Below the pieces are notes generated by a model. It ran no database searches. It was not told where the DNA came from and saw only the letters and a list, made by a program, of their open reading frames with translations. From the NCBI GenBank assembly GCA_964473255.1, contig CAYYOT010000001.1:62001-126000 (forward strand): a DNA stretch of 64,000 bases. Reading direction: 5' to 3'. Origin of the DNA: Kuafuiihalomonas sp964473255 (GTDB taxonomy: Bacteria; Myxococcota; Kuafuiibacteriia; Kuafuiibacteriales; Kuafuiibacteriaceae). This document shows positions 25,745 through 34,203 of the stretch, piece by piece (the stretch's first letter is position 1; every line of letters begins with the position of its first letter). The translations under genes were made by a program, and so were the position numbers.

Positions 25745-27508
25745 CTACTCTGGGTGGGTCGCTTCGAGCACCTCACGAACCACGGTCGCCCAGTCGACCA
25801 CCTCGGCTCCCCCCAGGATTTCGCGAAGGGCGGAGCCGCGGTCGAGGGCATGCTCGAGCTGACCCGAGTCGGGGAACGCGACCGGTTCCCCGTCGGGTGT
25901 CGACGGCCGTCCCGTCGCCGTCAGCCGGATGGGGTTCCGGCCGAGTGAGCGGCAGGCCATCTCCAGAGACGGCGCGGCGTCTTCCGGAAGTACGATCACA
26001 TCGCTGGCCTGGATGAGCTGCGCTAGGACGTACCGGTCGTTGGGCCACGGAATCGCGTGAAGGCGAGGCCCGCCGACCCTCAGACATGGTTGGTCGTGGG
26101 CCGAGGCAGCAACGGCAATCGAGGCGTCGATGGTCCGAGCAAAGGTTATGATCGACTCCCGGCTTCGCGGGCTGCCGAGGCAGACGACCCACGCATCGTC
26201 GCCGTCCCAACCGAGCGCGCTCCGAGCGCCGTCCCGCGTGATGACGGGAAGCAGCTCCATGAAGTGGCCCAGGGGCCATCTTCGTCCGTGAGCTTCTGAG
26301 GACAGGATGAGGTGGCACCAGGCCGCTACGGCCTTTCCGCTTTCCGAGTAGCCGGATGTTGCCGCGTCGTCCCACGCGGCCCACACGACGCGGGCTCCGT
26401 CGCCCCGGGCTCGAGCCAGGGCAGCTCGCAGGATCTCGACCGCTGCTTCTCGTTCGCCGGGGCGCTCGGCCGTCATCCAGAACTCCACGTCGTGGAGGAA
26501 GACGAGGTCCGCATCGACGCCCCCCGCCGCCATCCGAATGAGTCGAGCCGCGTTCACGGGTCCGGGGACGATGGGGAGCCCAACACGATGGGCACCCTCT
26601 CGTAGGCCCAGTTCGATGAGCCCCACCCGGCGGTCGGGCCAAAACTGCATGCGTCGAAGCGCACGTCGTGGCGACGCATGCGGCCGGACCCGCTGAGCGG
26701 CGCCCCGAGCCAGACTCATGAGAGAGCTCCGAGGCTTCGGGAAAGGCGCAACCTGGGTGTGGAAGCGGCCCGTGCGCTCGTCCACCCGCAGCTGCACGTC
26801 ACGGTCCAAGCCCCGCCGGCCGAGGGCGTCACGTACCGCACGAGCCGACGCACGACGCTGCTCTTCGTGCCGGATCGACGAGATCTGTTGGCGATGGATA
26901 CGGTAGGAATAGAGCCGCTCCGCAAGATGGACGACGGGTGCTCGCTCGCTCATGCGCAGCACGAGATCGTAGTCGATTCCGACTTCGAGGCCGGAGCGAA
27001 TGCCCCCCGCGTCCTGTACGACCTGGTTTCGAAGCAGTCGAAAATGAAATGGCGCGAAGTCGACGAGGAGATCCTCGGCGAGCAGAGAGGCGCGACGGGT
27101 TCGATTCAACGGCCTGCCTTGGTGGTCGATGTAGTGGCGGTCCGTGAAAACGAGTCCGGCGCTCGGCCGGGCCACCAGTGTTCGTAGCGTCTTCTCCAGA
27201 GCCCGAGGATCCAGTAGGTCGTCCGCGTCCAGCCAGCCTAAGAACTCCGTGTTCACGTGCGCATGACACAAAGCGAGGGCTTGCCTTCGCCCCGCGCCGT
27301 TGCTCGTGAGCAGGTGGATGCGGTCGTCCATTCGAGCCGCATCACGAGCGATCCGGTTCGACGCGTCGGTCGAGCCGTCGTCGCAGAGAAGCAGCCTCCA
27401 GTTTTCGTACGTCTGCCGACCGAGCGACGCCAGCGCCGGCGCCAGGAACGATGCGGCGTCACGGTAGGTCGTGATGACGCTGACTCGGGCGGAAAGAGGG
27501 CCGGTCAC
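25745..27508 (-). CDS. Two-domain glycosyltransferase (GT2 plus GT-B-like)
   Basis: A 587-residue protein. The N-terminal 250 residues are a family 2 GT-A domain: VSVITTYRDAASFLAPALAS, LLCDDGSTDAS and the DxD-type WLDADDLLDP near residue 94. A second domain (about 310-587) has LIELGLREGAHRVGLPIVPG, WVVCLGSPRSRESI and VLAQLIQASDVIVLPEDAAP. This is the nucleotide-sugar half typical of GT4-type GT-B enzymes. The protein probably adds two sugars in a surface glycan or glycolipid; donor and acceptor are unknown. It starts with GTG (27508). A tiny Tat-type lipoprotein gene ends 12 bases upstream on the same strand, so the two may be co-transcribed. No other glycan genes are close. Confidence 0.85.
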   Translation of the reverse strand: MTGPLSARVSVITTYRDAASFLAPALASLGRQTYENWRLLLCDDGSTDASNRIARDAARMDDRIHLLTSNGAGRRQALALCHAHVNTEFLGWLDADDLLDPRALEKTLRTLVARPSAGLVFTDRHYIDHQGRPLNRTRRASLLAEDLLVDFAPFHFRLLRNQVVQDAGGIRSGLEVGIDYDLVLRMSERAPVVHLAERLYSYRIHRQQISSIRHEEQRRASARAVRDALGRRGLDRDVQLRVDERTGRFHTQVAPFPKPRSSLMSLARGAAQRVRPHASPRRALRRMQFWPDRRVGLIELGLREGAHRVGLPIVPGPVNAARLIRMAAGGVDADLVFLHDVEFWMTAERPGEREAAVEILRAALARARGDGARVVWAAWDDAATSGYSESGKAVAAWCHLILSSEAHGRRWPLGHFMELLPVITRDGARSALGWDGDDAWVVCLGSPRSRESIITFARTIDASIAVAASAHDQPCLRVGGPRLHAIPWPNDRYVLAQLIQASDVIVLPEDAAPSLEMACRSLGRNPIRLTATGRPSTPDGEPVAFPDSGQLEHALDRGSALREILGGAEVVDWATVVREVLEATHPE

Positions 27509-27520
27509 ATCGGTCGGGAA

Positions 27521-27718
27521 CTAAAGCAGGGTCCCGTCGTAGCCGTATCCGTATCCATTGCCGCCACCACAGCCCGTCAGGGCGGTCCCGAGGGCGGCCG
27601 CCGCCACGGTGCTCACGAAACCGACGGCGAGAAGACCCTTGACGGCGGTTCTTCGTGTCAACGAGCTCACCCTGCTCGTGAGACGCTTCGGTAGACTTCG
27701 GACCTTCAGCTCACCCAT
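27521..27718 (-). CDS. Small Tat-signal lipoprotein-like protein, Gly/Tyr tail
   Basis: A 65-residue protein. RRTAVKGLLAVGFVSTVAAA is a twin-arginine-like export signal and LTGC a lipobox (Cys50). Only about 15 residues follow: GGGNGYGYGYDGTLL. The mature part would be an acylated Gly/Tyr-rich peptide, too short to be an enzyme. An intact signal, a lipobox and placement just before the glycosyltransferase support a real gene, but small size leaves doubt. Function unknown. Confidence 0.55.
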   Translation of the reverse strand: MGELKVRSLPKRLTSRVSSLTRRTAVKGLLAVGFVSTVAAAALGTALTGCGGGNGYGYGYDGTLL

Positions 27719-27753
27719 CTCGACCGACCCTCAGGAAGGGTCCACCGTCCTCG

Positions 27754-28584
27754 ATGCCGGAGTCAAGCTGGGCTCTGCGGACGGGCTCGACAGGCCTCGT
27801 CGGTGTCGACGTGGGCCTGAAGGTGCTCTACCGCCGGTCGGGAAGGGAAGGACGAAGGCTCGTGGACGAGATCGGGCAGAGACTGTACCTGGCGCTCCAT
27901 CGCGGGACGGCGGGCGACGTCGAGCACTATGTGCGGGTGTGTCGCGGGGCGCCGTCGGTCCTCGAACTCGGTGTGGGCGACGGGCGCATCCTGAGCCGGA
28001 TCTCGGCGCCGACGAGGATGGGGCTGGACGCCGAGCCCGGCATGGTCGAGGCCGCCCGCACTTCCGTCACCGACGCCGTCCTCGTCACGGGTGACATGGA
28101 GAACTTCCAGCTCGGTCGCTCGTTCGACCGGATACTCATTCCCGCGTCGGCTCTCTTCGCGCTGCCGAGCCGGGAGGCCATGGTGCGCTGTCTACGCTGC
28201 TGCCGTCGGCACCTGCAGGAAGGGGGAGAGCTCTGGCTCGATGCGTACGCCTCGGACGCGTTTCATGAGGACAGCGAGCCGGACGATGACGACGGCGTCG
28301 AACTCGAATACCTGACCGACGTCGACCTCGATGGCCGGAAAGTCTCGGTGTTCGAGGCCAATCGCTGGGACAGGACCGACCAGACCTTCGACGTCATCTA
28401 CTGGTTCGATCTCGGAGACCGGGCCGTCGAGCAGAGGCTCATCCACCACTACCTCACGAGCGACCAGCTGCGCGAGGTTGCCCGTGAAGCGGACCTCGAG
28501 GTCCGCGATCTCTTCGGCGGATTCGAAAGGGAGCCGTTCGCGCGAGACTCGGCGCTCATGGTTGCGCGTCTCGTTCCGAGCTGA
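27754..28584 (+). CDS. Class I SAM-dependent methyltransferase
   Basis: A 276-residue cytoplasmic protein. Motif I VLELGVGDGRILS (about residue 69) binds SAM. GLDAEPGMVEAAR follows with the acidic ribose-binding position, and VTGDMENF and FDRILIPASALFAL are post I and motif II. The substrate is not evident; similar stand-alone methyltransferases act on small molecules. The ATG at 27754 is the longest start; a GTG about 16 codons later is possible. The last 29 bases overlap the convergent rRNA methyltransferase gene. Confidence 0.78.
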   Translation: MPESSWALRTGSTGLVGVDVGLKVLYRRSGREGRRLVDEIGQRLYLALHRGTAGDVEHYVRVCRGAPSVLELGVGDGRILSRISAPTRMGLDAEPGMVEAARTSVTDAVLVTGDMENFQLGRSFDRILIPASALFALPSREAMVRCLRCCRRHLQEGGELWLDAYASDAFHEDSEPDDDDGVELEYLTDVDLDGRKVSVFEANRWDRTDQTFDVIYWFDLGDRAVEQRLIHHYLTSDQLREVAREADLEVRDLFGGFEREPFARDSALMVARLVPS

Positions 28585-29686
28585 TGAACAGGCCGACCTG
28601 AAGCCCGCCGTGCTCGGTGAGGAGCGGCGAACGAAAGCGGACCCGCGTCGCGGCGGCGAGTCGCGCGTCGCTGGTGCAGAGCGCCAAGCTCCACGCATCG
28701 GGCAAGTCCCGGAAGAGCCGGCCGATCGTTTGGTAGAGCGGCCGCAGGTCGCGGCCGGCGGAGATGCGGCTCCCATAGGGCGGATTCGAGGCCCACAATC
28801 CGGACGTGCCGGCCCGGACGGATGCGGCGGACTCCGAAACGCTCGCCTTCATCACTTCGACCTCGACGTGGGCGCGTTCGGCGTTGCCTTCTGCCATCTG
28901 CACCGCACCTGCGTCGCGATCGGCTCCGATGAACGGCCCCGTCCAACGAGTCTCCGCTTCCAAAGCGCGGTCGCGGGCCGAAGCGAACGAGCCGTCCGCC
29001 AAACGCGGCCATGATTCGGCGGCAAAGCCTCGCCGGAGGCCGGGAGCGCGCTTCATCGCCAAGAGCGCGCCCTCGATCAGCAGCGTGCCCGAGCCGCACA
29101 GTGGGTCGAACAGGACGCCATCGGTCGAGGGCCAACCGGCAGCCAGGAGAAGAGCACGAGCGAGGTCTTCCCGCAGCGGCGCCTTGCCCGCGGCTTTTCG
29201 ATACCCACGCTTGTGGAGGGGCACCCCGGCCGCGGACACCGAGACCGTGCAGATGTCGGAGAGTACGCGGACGTGAACGTCGACCGACGGCGCGCCTGGC
29301 TCCGCGCTGCCGAGGGCCCGCTCTACGGCATCGGCGACGCGCTGCTCGACGCCACCGGAATGGTAGAGCTTGGATTTCCGACAGCGGGCGGTAACCGTCC
29401 ATGCGGCCGGCGAAGGGAGGACGTCGGCCCACGCGATCCGGCGCGCCCGCTTTTCCAAGGTAGAGAAGTGTCGAGCCTCGAAGCTCTCCAGGCGCACCCG
29501 GACGTCGAGCCCCAAGCCGCAGCCGAGCAGGAGCCGAGGCAGGTCCGACGCGTTCATCGACAGATGCACGCCGCCGGCCTCCGAGGCGCCCGGCGACAGT
29601 CCCAAGCCGGCCAGCTCGCCAGCGAGGAGCGCTTCCAGTCCTGGTGCACAGACCACGAACGCGTCGAGCCCACCCTCAGGACGCAT
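28556..29686 (-). CDS. THUMP-domain RNA (guanine-N2) methyltransferase, RlmL/TrmN-like
   Basis: A 376-residue RNA methyltransferase. The N-terminal part (FVVCAPGLEALLAGELAGL, then WTVTARCRKSKLYHSGGVEQ) is the THUMP/ferredoxin-like RNA-binding half. The C-terminal Rossmann fold has FDPLCGSGTLLIEGALLAM (SAM site), GADRDAGAVQMAEGNAERA and SNPPYGSRIS, the N/D-PPY motif of exocyclic-amine methylation. It resembles the E. coli RlmL N-terminal half (m2G2445 of 23S rRNA), but the RlmK half is absent, and tRNA m2G6 (Trm14/TrmN) enzymes share this layout. Start ATG at 29686. It lies back-to-back with mrfA (67-base gap). Confidence 0.88.
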   Translation of the reverse strand: MRPEGGLDAFVVCAPGLEALLAGELAGLGLSPGASEAGGVHLSMNASDLPRLLLGCGLGLDVRVRLESFEARHFSTLEKRARRIAWADVLPSPAAWTVTARCRKSKLYHSGGVEQRVADAVERALGSAEPGAPSVDVHVRVLSDICTVSVSAAGVPLHKRGYRKAAGKAPLREDLARALLLAAGWPSTDGVLFDPLCGSGTLLIEGALLAMKRAPGLRRGFAAESWPRLADGSFASARDRALEAETRWTGPFIGADRDAGAVQMAEGNAERAHVEVEVMKASVSESAASVRAGTSGLWASNPPYGSRISAGRDLRPLYQTIGRLFRDLPDAWSLALCTSDARLAAATRVRFRSPLLTEHGGLQVGLFISSERDAQP

Positions 29687-29734
29687 GAAGCTCCCGAATC
29701 AAAGAAAACACTCCGTTGCAGGTGTGCAGTGAAC

Positions 29735-29746
29735 GTGTGTACACAC
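29735..29746. promoter_or_regulatory. 12-bp palindrome upstream of mrfA
   Basis: GTGTGTACACAC is a perfect palindrome 7 bases before the mrfA start. It is nested in a wider inverted repeat (AGGTGTG 29720-29726 with CACACCT 29742-29748). TGAACG occurs on both sides (29729-29734 and 29748-29753). It lies in the 67-base divergent gap with the RNA methyltransferase. An operator or mRNA hairpin is plausible; the regulator is unknown. Confidence 0.4.
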
Positions 29747-29753
29747 CTGAACG

Positions 29754-32153
29754 ATGGTGCAGCAAGCGTTCGAGCGACGGCCGGCGCCGCCGTGGTCTCG
29801 AGAGACGGGTCTCAAGGCGGTTCTCGAGGACTGGGAGTCGCAGGAAAAAATCTGGAAGAACGTGGTGTTGGACCACCGGCTGCCCCCCGAGCCAGCGCGC
29901 TCGGCGCCCTGGCCTCGAGCGCTTCACCCCGACCTCCGGGCCGCGCTCGAAGCCCGAGGCATTAGGACGCCGTTCGTCCATCAGGTGGAAGCACTCGAGC
30001 GCGCTGCCAAAACCGACGTGGTCGTCGCAACCCCCACGGCGTCGGGCAAGAGCCTCGCGTACAACCTGCCGGTCCTCGATGCGCTGATCCGAAATCCGGA
30101 GTCGCGGGCCCTGTATTTGTTTCCGACCAAGGCTCTGGCGCGCGACCAGGAGGCGTCGCTTCGGGCTCTGCTCTTTGAAGCCGGCATCGAGCAGGGCGCG
30201 GTCGTCTACGACGGCGACACGCCGCCCGATGCGCGCCGGGCGGCACGGGAGCGGAGCGGCGTGCTCATCAGCAACCCCGACATGCTCCATTCCGGGATCT
30301 TGCCTCACCACGCGCGCTGGTCCCGGTTCTTTTCGAACCTCGCCTTCGTCGTCGTCGACGAGCTGCATACGTACCGCGGCGTGTTCGGCTCGCACCTCGC
30401 CAATGTGATCCGACGCCTTCGGCGCGTCACCTCGTTTCACGGGGCCGATCCTCGGTTTCTCTTCAGTTCGGCCACGATCGGCAATCCGGCGGAGCACGCA
30501 TCGCACCTCGTCGGCCGACCGGTCGCGGCGGTGACGGAGAGCGGTGCCCCCACCGGGGGAAAGCGGGTGCTCGTGTACAATCCGCCCCTGGTCAATCGCG
30601 AGCTCGGGCTCCGGCAAGGCTGCGTCAAAGCAACGGTTCGTCTGGCCGAAGACCTCATTCGATCGCGGGTGCCGACCATCGTCTTCGGGCAGGCCCGCAA
30701 TCAAGTGGAAGTCATGCTCAAGTACCTCCGCGACCGGCTCTCCGACGACCCGAGCATCGACGGTCGTTCGCTGATGGCCTACCGCAGTGGGTATCTTCCC
30801 GAGACCCGGCGGCGGATCGAGGAAGGGCTGCGCGATGGACGGATCCGCGCGGTCGTCAGCACTTCGGCCCTCGAGCTGGGCATTGACATCGGAAGCCTGG
30901 GAGCGGTCTTGAGCGCCGGCTATCCGGGAACGGCGGCGGCGCTCTGGCAGCGTTTTGGACGTGCGGGGCGTCGGGACAAGGACGCGCTGGCCGTCTTGGT
31001 CACCAATAGCTCGCCTTTGGATCAATACCTGGCCCGTTCGCCCGGGGTCTTGGTCGAGCGACCGGTCGAGGAAGCTCGGATCGATCCCGACAACCTCGAC
31101 ATTCTCATTCAGCACCTGAAGTGCTCGGCGTTCGAGCTCCCGTTTCGTCAGGACGATGGGTTCGGCGACGTTCCGCAAGACGCGGTCGGCGATGCGCTCG
31201 GCTATCTCGCCGACCACCGGGTGCTGCACCCCGCGGCCGGTCGAGAGGGCACGACCTACCACTGGGCGTCCGATGCGTATCCCGCCAACGCCGTGTCCTT
31301 ACGCTCAGCCTCCTGGGACAACTTCGTGATCATCGAGCAGCCTTCGGAAAAGACGATCGCGGAGATGGACTTCTGGTCCACCCACACCATGCTCCACGAG
31401 CAGGCCATTTATCAGCACGATGGCGGACAGTATCAAGTCGAGCGCCTCGATTACGACAACCACAAGGCCTACGTCCGTCGCGTCGAGCCCGACTACTTCA
31501 CCACGGCCATGACGCATGTGAAGGTTGCGGTCCTGACCGAAGAAGCGGTTGGCTCGCTCTCGTTCGGAGGCATCATCGACCTTCCGTCCGGCTACGGGGA
31601 AGTCGACGTGGTTGAGAAGGTCGTCGGGTACAAGAAGATCAAGTTTCATACTCACGAGAACGTCGGCTACGGCGAGGTTCACCTGGCGCAAATCGAAAAG
31701 CCGACGACCGCGTACTGGAATGTGATTCCTCGGGAGTTGTTTGCCGCACTCGACGTTCCCCGGGCCGTGATCCTCGAAGCCCTGTCCGGAATCCTGGGAG
31801 CGCTACATGCGGTGGCATCGGTGGGGCTCATGATGGATCCGAACGATCTGGGACGGGCGCTCGTCGAGGAGCCGGGCGTCGGTGAGGCGCCCTCGGCGGC
31901 CCGGGCGGTGGGCACCGATCGCTTCGAGCCGGTGCTGTATCTGTATGATGCGGTGGCGGGGGGTGTCGGGCTCGCGCCACGCCTCTACGAAGAGCGGCAC
32001 GACCTGTGGGCCCGGTCGCATCGGTTGGTGCGGGGATGCGACTGCACCGATGGGTGTCCTTCGTGTATCGGACCCGCGGTCGGAGCGGAGACCACGTGGT
32101 CGCGACGCGAGGTTGCTCTTCGAGTCTTCGAACGACTCGGGGTCCCCTCGTGA
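29754..32153 (+). CDS. mrfA: MrfA-type DNA helicase (DUF1998, YprA/Hrq1 family)
   Basis: A 799-residue SF2 helicase. In Bacillus subtilis MrfA with MrfB repairs mitomycin C lesions by a route separate from UvrABC. Walker A ATPTASGKS (92-100), DELH box (202-205), FSSATIGNP and RFGRAGRRDKD (motif VI) are intact. The C-terminal zinc cluster characteristic of MrfA is C762, C764, C768, C771 (GCDCTDGCPSCIGP). Winged-helix and DUF1998 regions fill residues 420-760. Start ATG at 29754, with a palindrome just upstream. The stop overlaps the GTG of mrfB by 4 bases (GTGA), so the two proteins are likely made together. Confidence 0.92.
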   Translation: MVQQAFERRPAPPWSRETGLKAVLEDWESQEKIWKNVVLDHRLPPEPARSAPWPRALHPDLRAALEARGIRTPFVHQVEALERAAKTDVVVATPTASGKSLAYNLPVLDALIRNPESRALYLFPTKALARDQEASLRALLFEAGIEQGAVVYDGDTPPDARRAARERSGVLISNPDMLHSGILPHHARWSRFFSNLAFVVVDELHTYRGVFGSHLANVIRRLRRVTSFHGADPRFLFSSATIGNPAEHASHLVGRPVAAVTESGAPTGGKRVLVYNPPLVNRELGLRQGCVKATVRLAEDLIRSRVPTIVFGQARNQVEVMLKYLRDRLSDDPSIDGRSLMAYRSGYLPETRRRIEEGLRDGRIRAVVSTSALELGIDIGSLGAVLSAGYPGTAAALWQRFGRAGRRDKDALAVLVTNSSPLDQYLARSPGVLVERPVEEARIDPDNLDILIQHLKCSAFELPFRQDDGFGDVPQDAVGDALGYLADHRVLHPAAGREGTTYHWASDAYPANAVSLRSASWDNFVIIEQPSEKTIAEMDFWSTHTMLHEQAIYQHDGGQYQVERLDYDNHKAYVRRVEPDYFTTAMTHVKVAVLTEEAVGSLSFGGIIDLPSGYGEVDVVEKVVGYKKIKFHTHENVGYGEVHLAQIEKPTTAYWNVIPRELFAALDVPRAVILEALSGILGALHAVASVGLMMDPNDLGRALVEEPGVGEAPSAARAVGTDRFEPVLYLYDAVAGGVGLAPRLYEERHDLWARSHRLVRGCDCTDGCPSCIGPAVGAETTWSRREVALRVFERLGVPS

Positions 32154-33565
32154 ACCGCTTGGCGCGACGGCTGGCGCGTCTCAAAGAAGCGGCGGCGCCG
32201 CCGATGTCTCCGGCCGCCGTCCCTGCGCCACGACTCGTCGAGCCGCGCATCGAGCCGGCGAGTCCCCGAGTGACCGCCCTCCGCGCCGCGATCGCTCGGA
32301 TCTTGGAGCGTGACCGGGTCCGGGAAAGGACGGCCCCGATCTCGCCACCGGTCGATGAGCCACCGCTGCCCGGCGAAGCGGTCGAGAACGAACTCGGTTT
32401 CGTTCGGCGGATCGTCACCGTTCACGAGCCGCACCACCATCATGGAAGGGTCGCCGTCGCTCGAGCCCAACGGGTCGAGCCCCCGGATGTTGCACGACTG
32501 GCCAACGATCCAGGCATTGCCGACGTCGATCTTCAGCGGGCCGTGTACGTCGATACGGAGACCACTGGTCTCTGTGGCGGGACCGGGACGATTCCGTTCC
32601 TCGTGGGCCTCGGCTTCTTCGAGGACGAGAGTTTCGTCGTCGAGCAGTACCTTCTCACTGATCTGCAGAGCGAACCCGCCTTGATGCACGCGGTTCGTCG
32701 CCGCATCGAGTCGGCCAGCTGCGTGGTGAGTTTCAACGGCAAAGCGTACGACCTGCCGCTCCTGATCACCCGTGCGGTCCTGGTTCGCGCGGGGGCATGG
32801 CCGGAGCGACCCCATATCGATCTGCTGCACATTTGCCGGCGCTCGTATCGCCGTCGACTTCCAACGCTGCGGCTGGTCGAGCTGGAGCGCGAGGTCCTTC
32901 GCTACCATCGCGAGCACGATATCGACGGCGCGGAAGTCCCCTCGGCCTATTGGAGCTTTCTCCGAAATGGTCGACCGTCGTTCGTGGTGCCGGTTCTCGA
33001 GCACAACCTCCACGACATCGTGGCACTCGCCGCTCTCCTCTCCACCACGGCCGAAGGCTACGCTCGCGTCGACCGTCGCGCCGAGCCAGAGGACCAGCTG
33101 TGTCGCGCGTTATGGGCTCTCAAGTGCAAGGACCACCCGCGGGTCATCGCTTTTGCCCAGGCGGTGGTCGAAGGCGGAGCGGAGGTCGAGCTGACTTTCG
33201 AAGCCGCGATCGCGGCCTCGACGGCGTGTCGTCGCGACGGTGACGTCGACGGTGAGGCGCGGTGGCTGAGCATTGCGGCGGCGCATGCAGACGGGCCGGA
33301 AGCCCGCGCCCTCGTCGGTCTTGCTCGGACCAAGCACTTCGAGCACCGCGCTCGAACGCCGGCCGTGGCTCTCGCGGAAGCAAAGAAGCTGTGGGAGCTA
33401 TCGCCCACGCCCGAAGTCGCTCATCGCCTGGCTCGACTGGAGCGCAAGGCAGCCAGCTATCATTCGCCGGCCGCAATGATGATCAGCGCCACCACGACCA
33501 ACGGGCCGAAGAGCAAGAGGACCAAAAGGAGCCAAGCGGCGGGGCGGGCGAAGTTCAGAGTGTAG
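32150..33565 (+). CDS. mrfB: MrfB-type DEDD exonuclease (YprB), mitomycin repair
   Basis: A 471-residue nuclease partner of MrfA. RNase-H-like motifs: VYVDTETTGL gives Asp135 and Glu137, SFNGKAYDLPLL gives Asp201, and EHNLHDIVAL gives Asp289 (DEDD set), with HIDLLH (Asp224) between. In B. subtilis MrfB is a metal-dependent exonuclease with C-terminal TPR repeats. Residues 340-440 here (RALWALKCKDHPRVIAFAQA and following) look like such helices. GTG at 32150 overlaps the mrfA stop. The last 106 bases overlap the convergent DUF1648 gene. The resulting basic tail (GPKSKRTKRSQAAGRAKFRV) looks like readthrough into that gene rather than a domain. Confidence 0.87.
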   Translation: MNRLARRLARLKEAAAPPMSPAAVPAPRLVEPRIEPASPRVTALRAAIARILERDRVRERTAPISPPVDEPPLPGEAVENELGFVRRIVTVHEPHHHHGRVAVARAQRVEPPDVARLANDPGIADVDLQRAVYVDTETTGLCGGTGTIPFLVGLGFFEDESFVVEQYLLTDLQSEPALMHAVRRRIESASCVVSFNGKAYDLPLLITRAVLVRAGAWPERPHIDLLHICRRSYRRRLPTLRLVELEREVLRYHREHDIDGAEVPSAYWSFLRNGRPSFVVPVLEHNLHDIVALAALLSTTAEGYARVDRRAEPEDQLCRALWALKCKDHPRVIAFAQAVVEGGAEVELTFEAAIAASTACRRDGDVDGEARWLSIAAAHADGPEARALVGLARTKHFEHRARTPAVALAEAKKLWELSPTPEVAHRLARLERKAASYHSPAAMMISATTTNGPKSKRTKRSQAAGRAKFRV

Positions 33566-34203
33566 CCGGTCCCGATCAGCTTGGGGACCCAGACCGCGGG
33601 GTCGTCGGGCGCATAGTAGATCATGCCTTTGGCTTTCCATCGGTCGGGTCGGCTACCCACCGCGTCGACCCCGCCAATCTCGTAGAGCTCGAGGGTCGCC
33701 TGGTGGATGAGGCGAGCGAAGATGGCGATGGGCAGGATGATGGCGGCGGCAAGAACGACCAGGAAGAGAACGATGCCGGGTGGCCCCGAGGGGTCCCGGC
33801 CTGACAGTCCCGCCGAAGCCGTGCCAACCCAGAGGACGGCGAAGGCGACGTTACAGCCGAGCAGCATCCATTCGAGCATGCGGACCGCGAGGCGGCGCGT
33901 TTGCACGAAGGCCTCGCGATGGGTATCGAACTCGGCGCTATCGGGGCGTCGGAGGCTGGTGGCCGCAGCCACCCAGACGATCCCGTAGTCCAGCACCATG
34001 ATTCCGAGCATCATCCAGCCGCCGTGCGGTGACCCCCAGCCGTCCGGCTCCCCTCGGCCATTCCAGTGGGTTGGGACGCGGTCGGGGAGGTCGGGGAGGA
34101 TCTGGAGGAAGAGCCATGAAGCAACGACGGCCACGGCGACGAAGAGAACGTGGAGGGGCCAACTCACCAGTTCGCCGATGTGGATGGGACGCGCCTGACT
34201 CAC
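33460..34203 (-). CDS. DUF1648/DUF5808 membrane protein
   Basis: A 247-residue inner-membrane protein with about six hydrophobic helices. LPDRVPTHWNGRGEPDGWGS is the DUF1648 signature (SdpI/YhdP-like family). RPDRWKAKGMIYYAPDDPAV with WVPKLIGTGYTLNFARP is the DUF5808 region. Such proteins often sit behind GntR/YtrA-type regulators in small operons of unknown role, sometimes linked to envelope stress or toxin immunity. GTG at 34203 overlaps the stop of the GntR gene (GTGA, 4 bases), so translation is coupled. The last 106 bases overlap mrfB on the other strand; the final transmembrane helix is encoded there. Confidence 0.82.
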   Translation of the reverse strand: MSQARPIHIGELVSWPLHVLFVAVAVVASWLFLQILPDLPDRVPTHWNGRGEPDGWGSPHGGWMMLGIMVLDYGIVWVAAATSLRRPDSAEFDTHREAFVQTRRLAVRMLEWMLLGCNVAFAVLWVGTASAGLSGRDPSGPPGIVLFLVVLAAAIILPIAIFARLIHQATLELYEIGGVDAVGSRPDRWKAKGMIYYAPDDPAVWVPKLIGTGYTLNFARPAAWLLLVLLLFGPLVVVALIIIAAGE

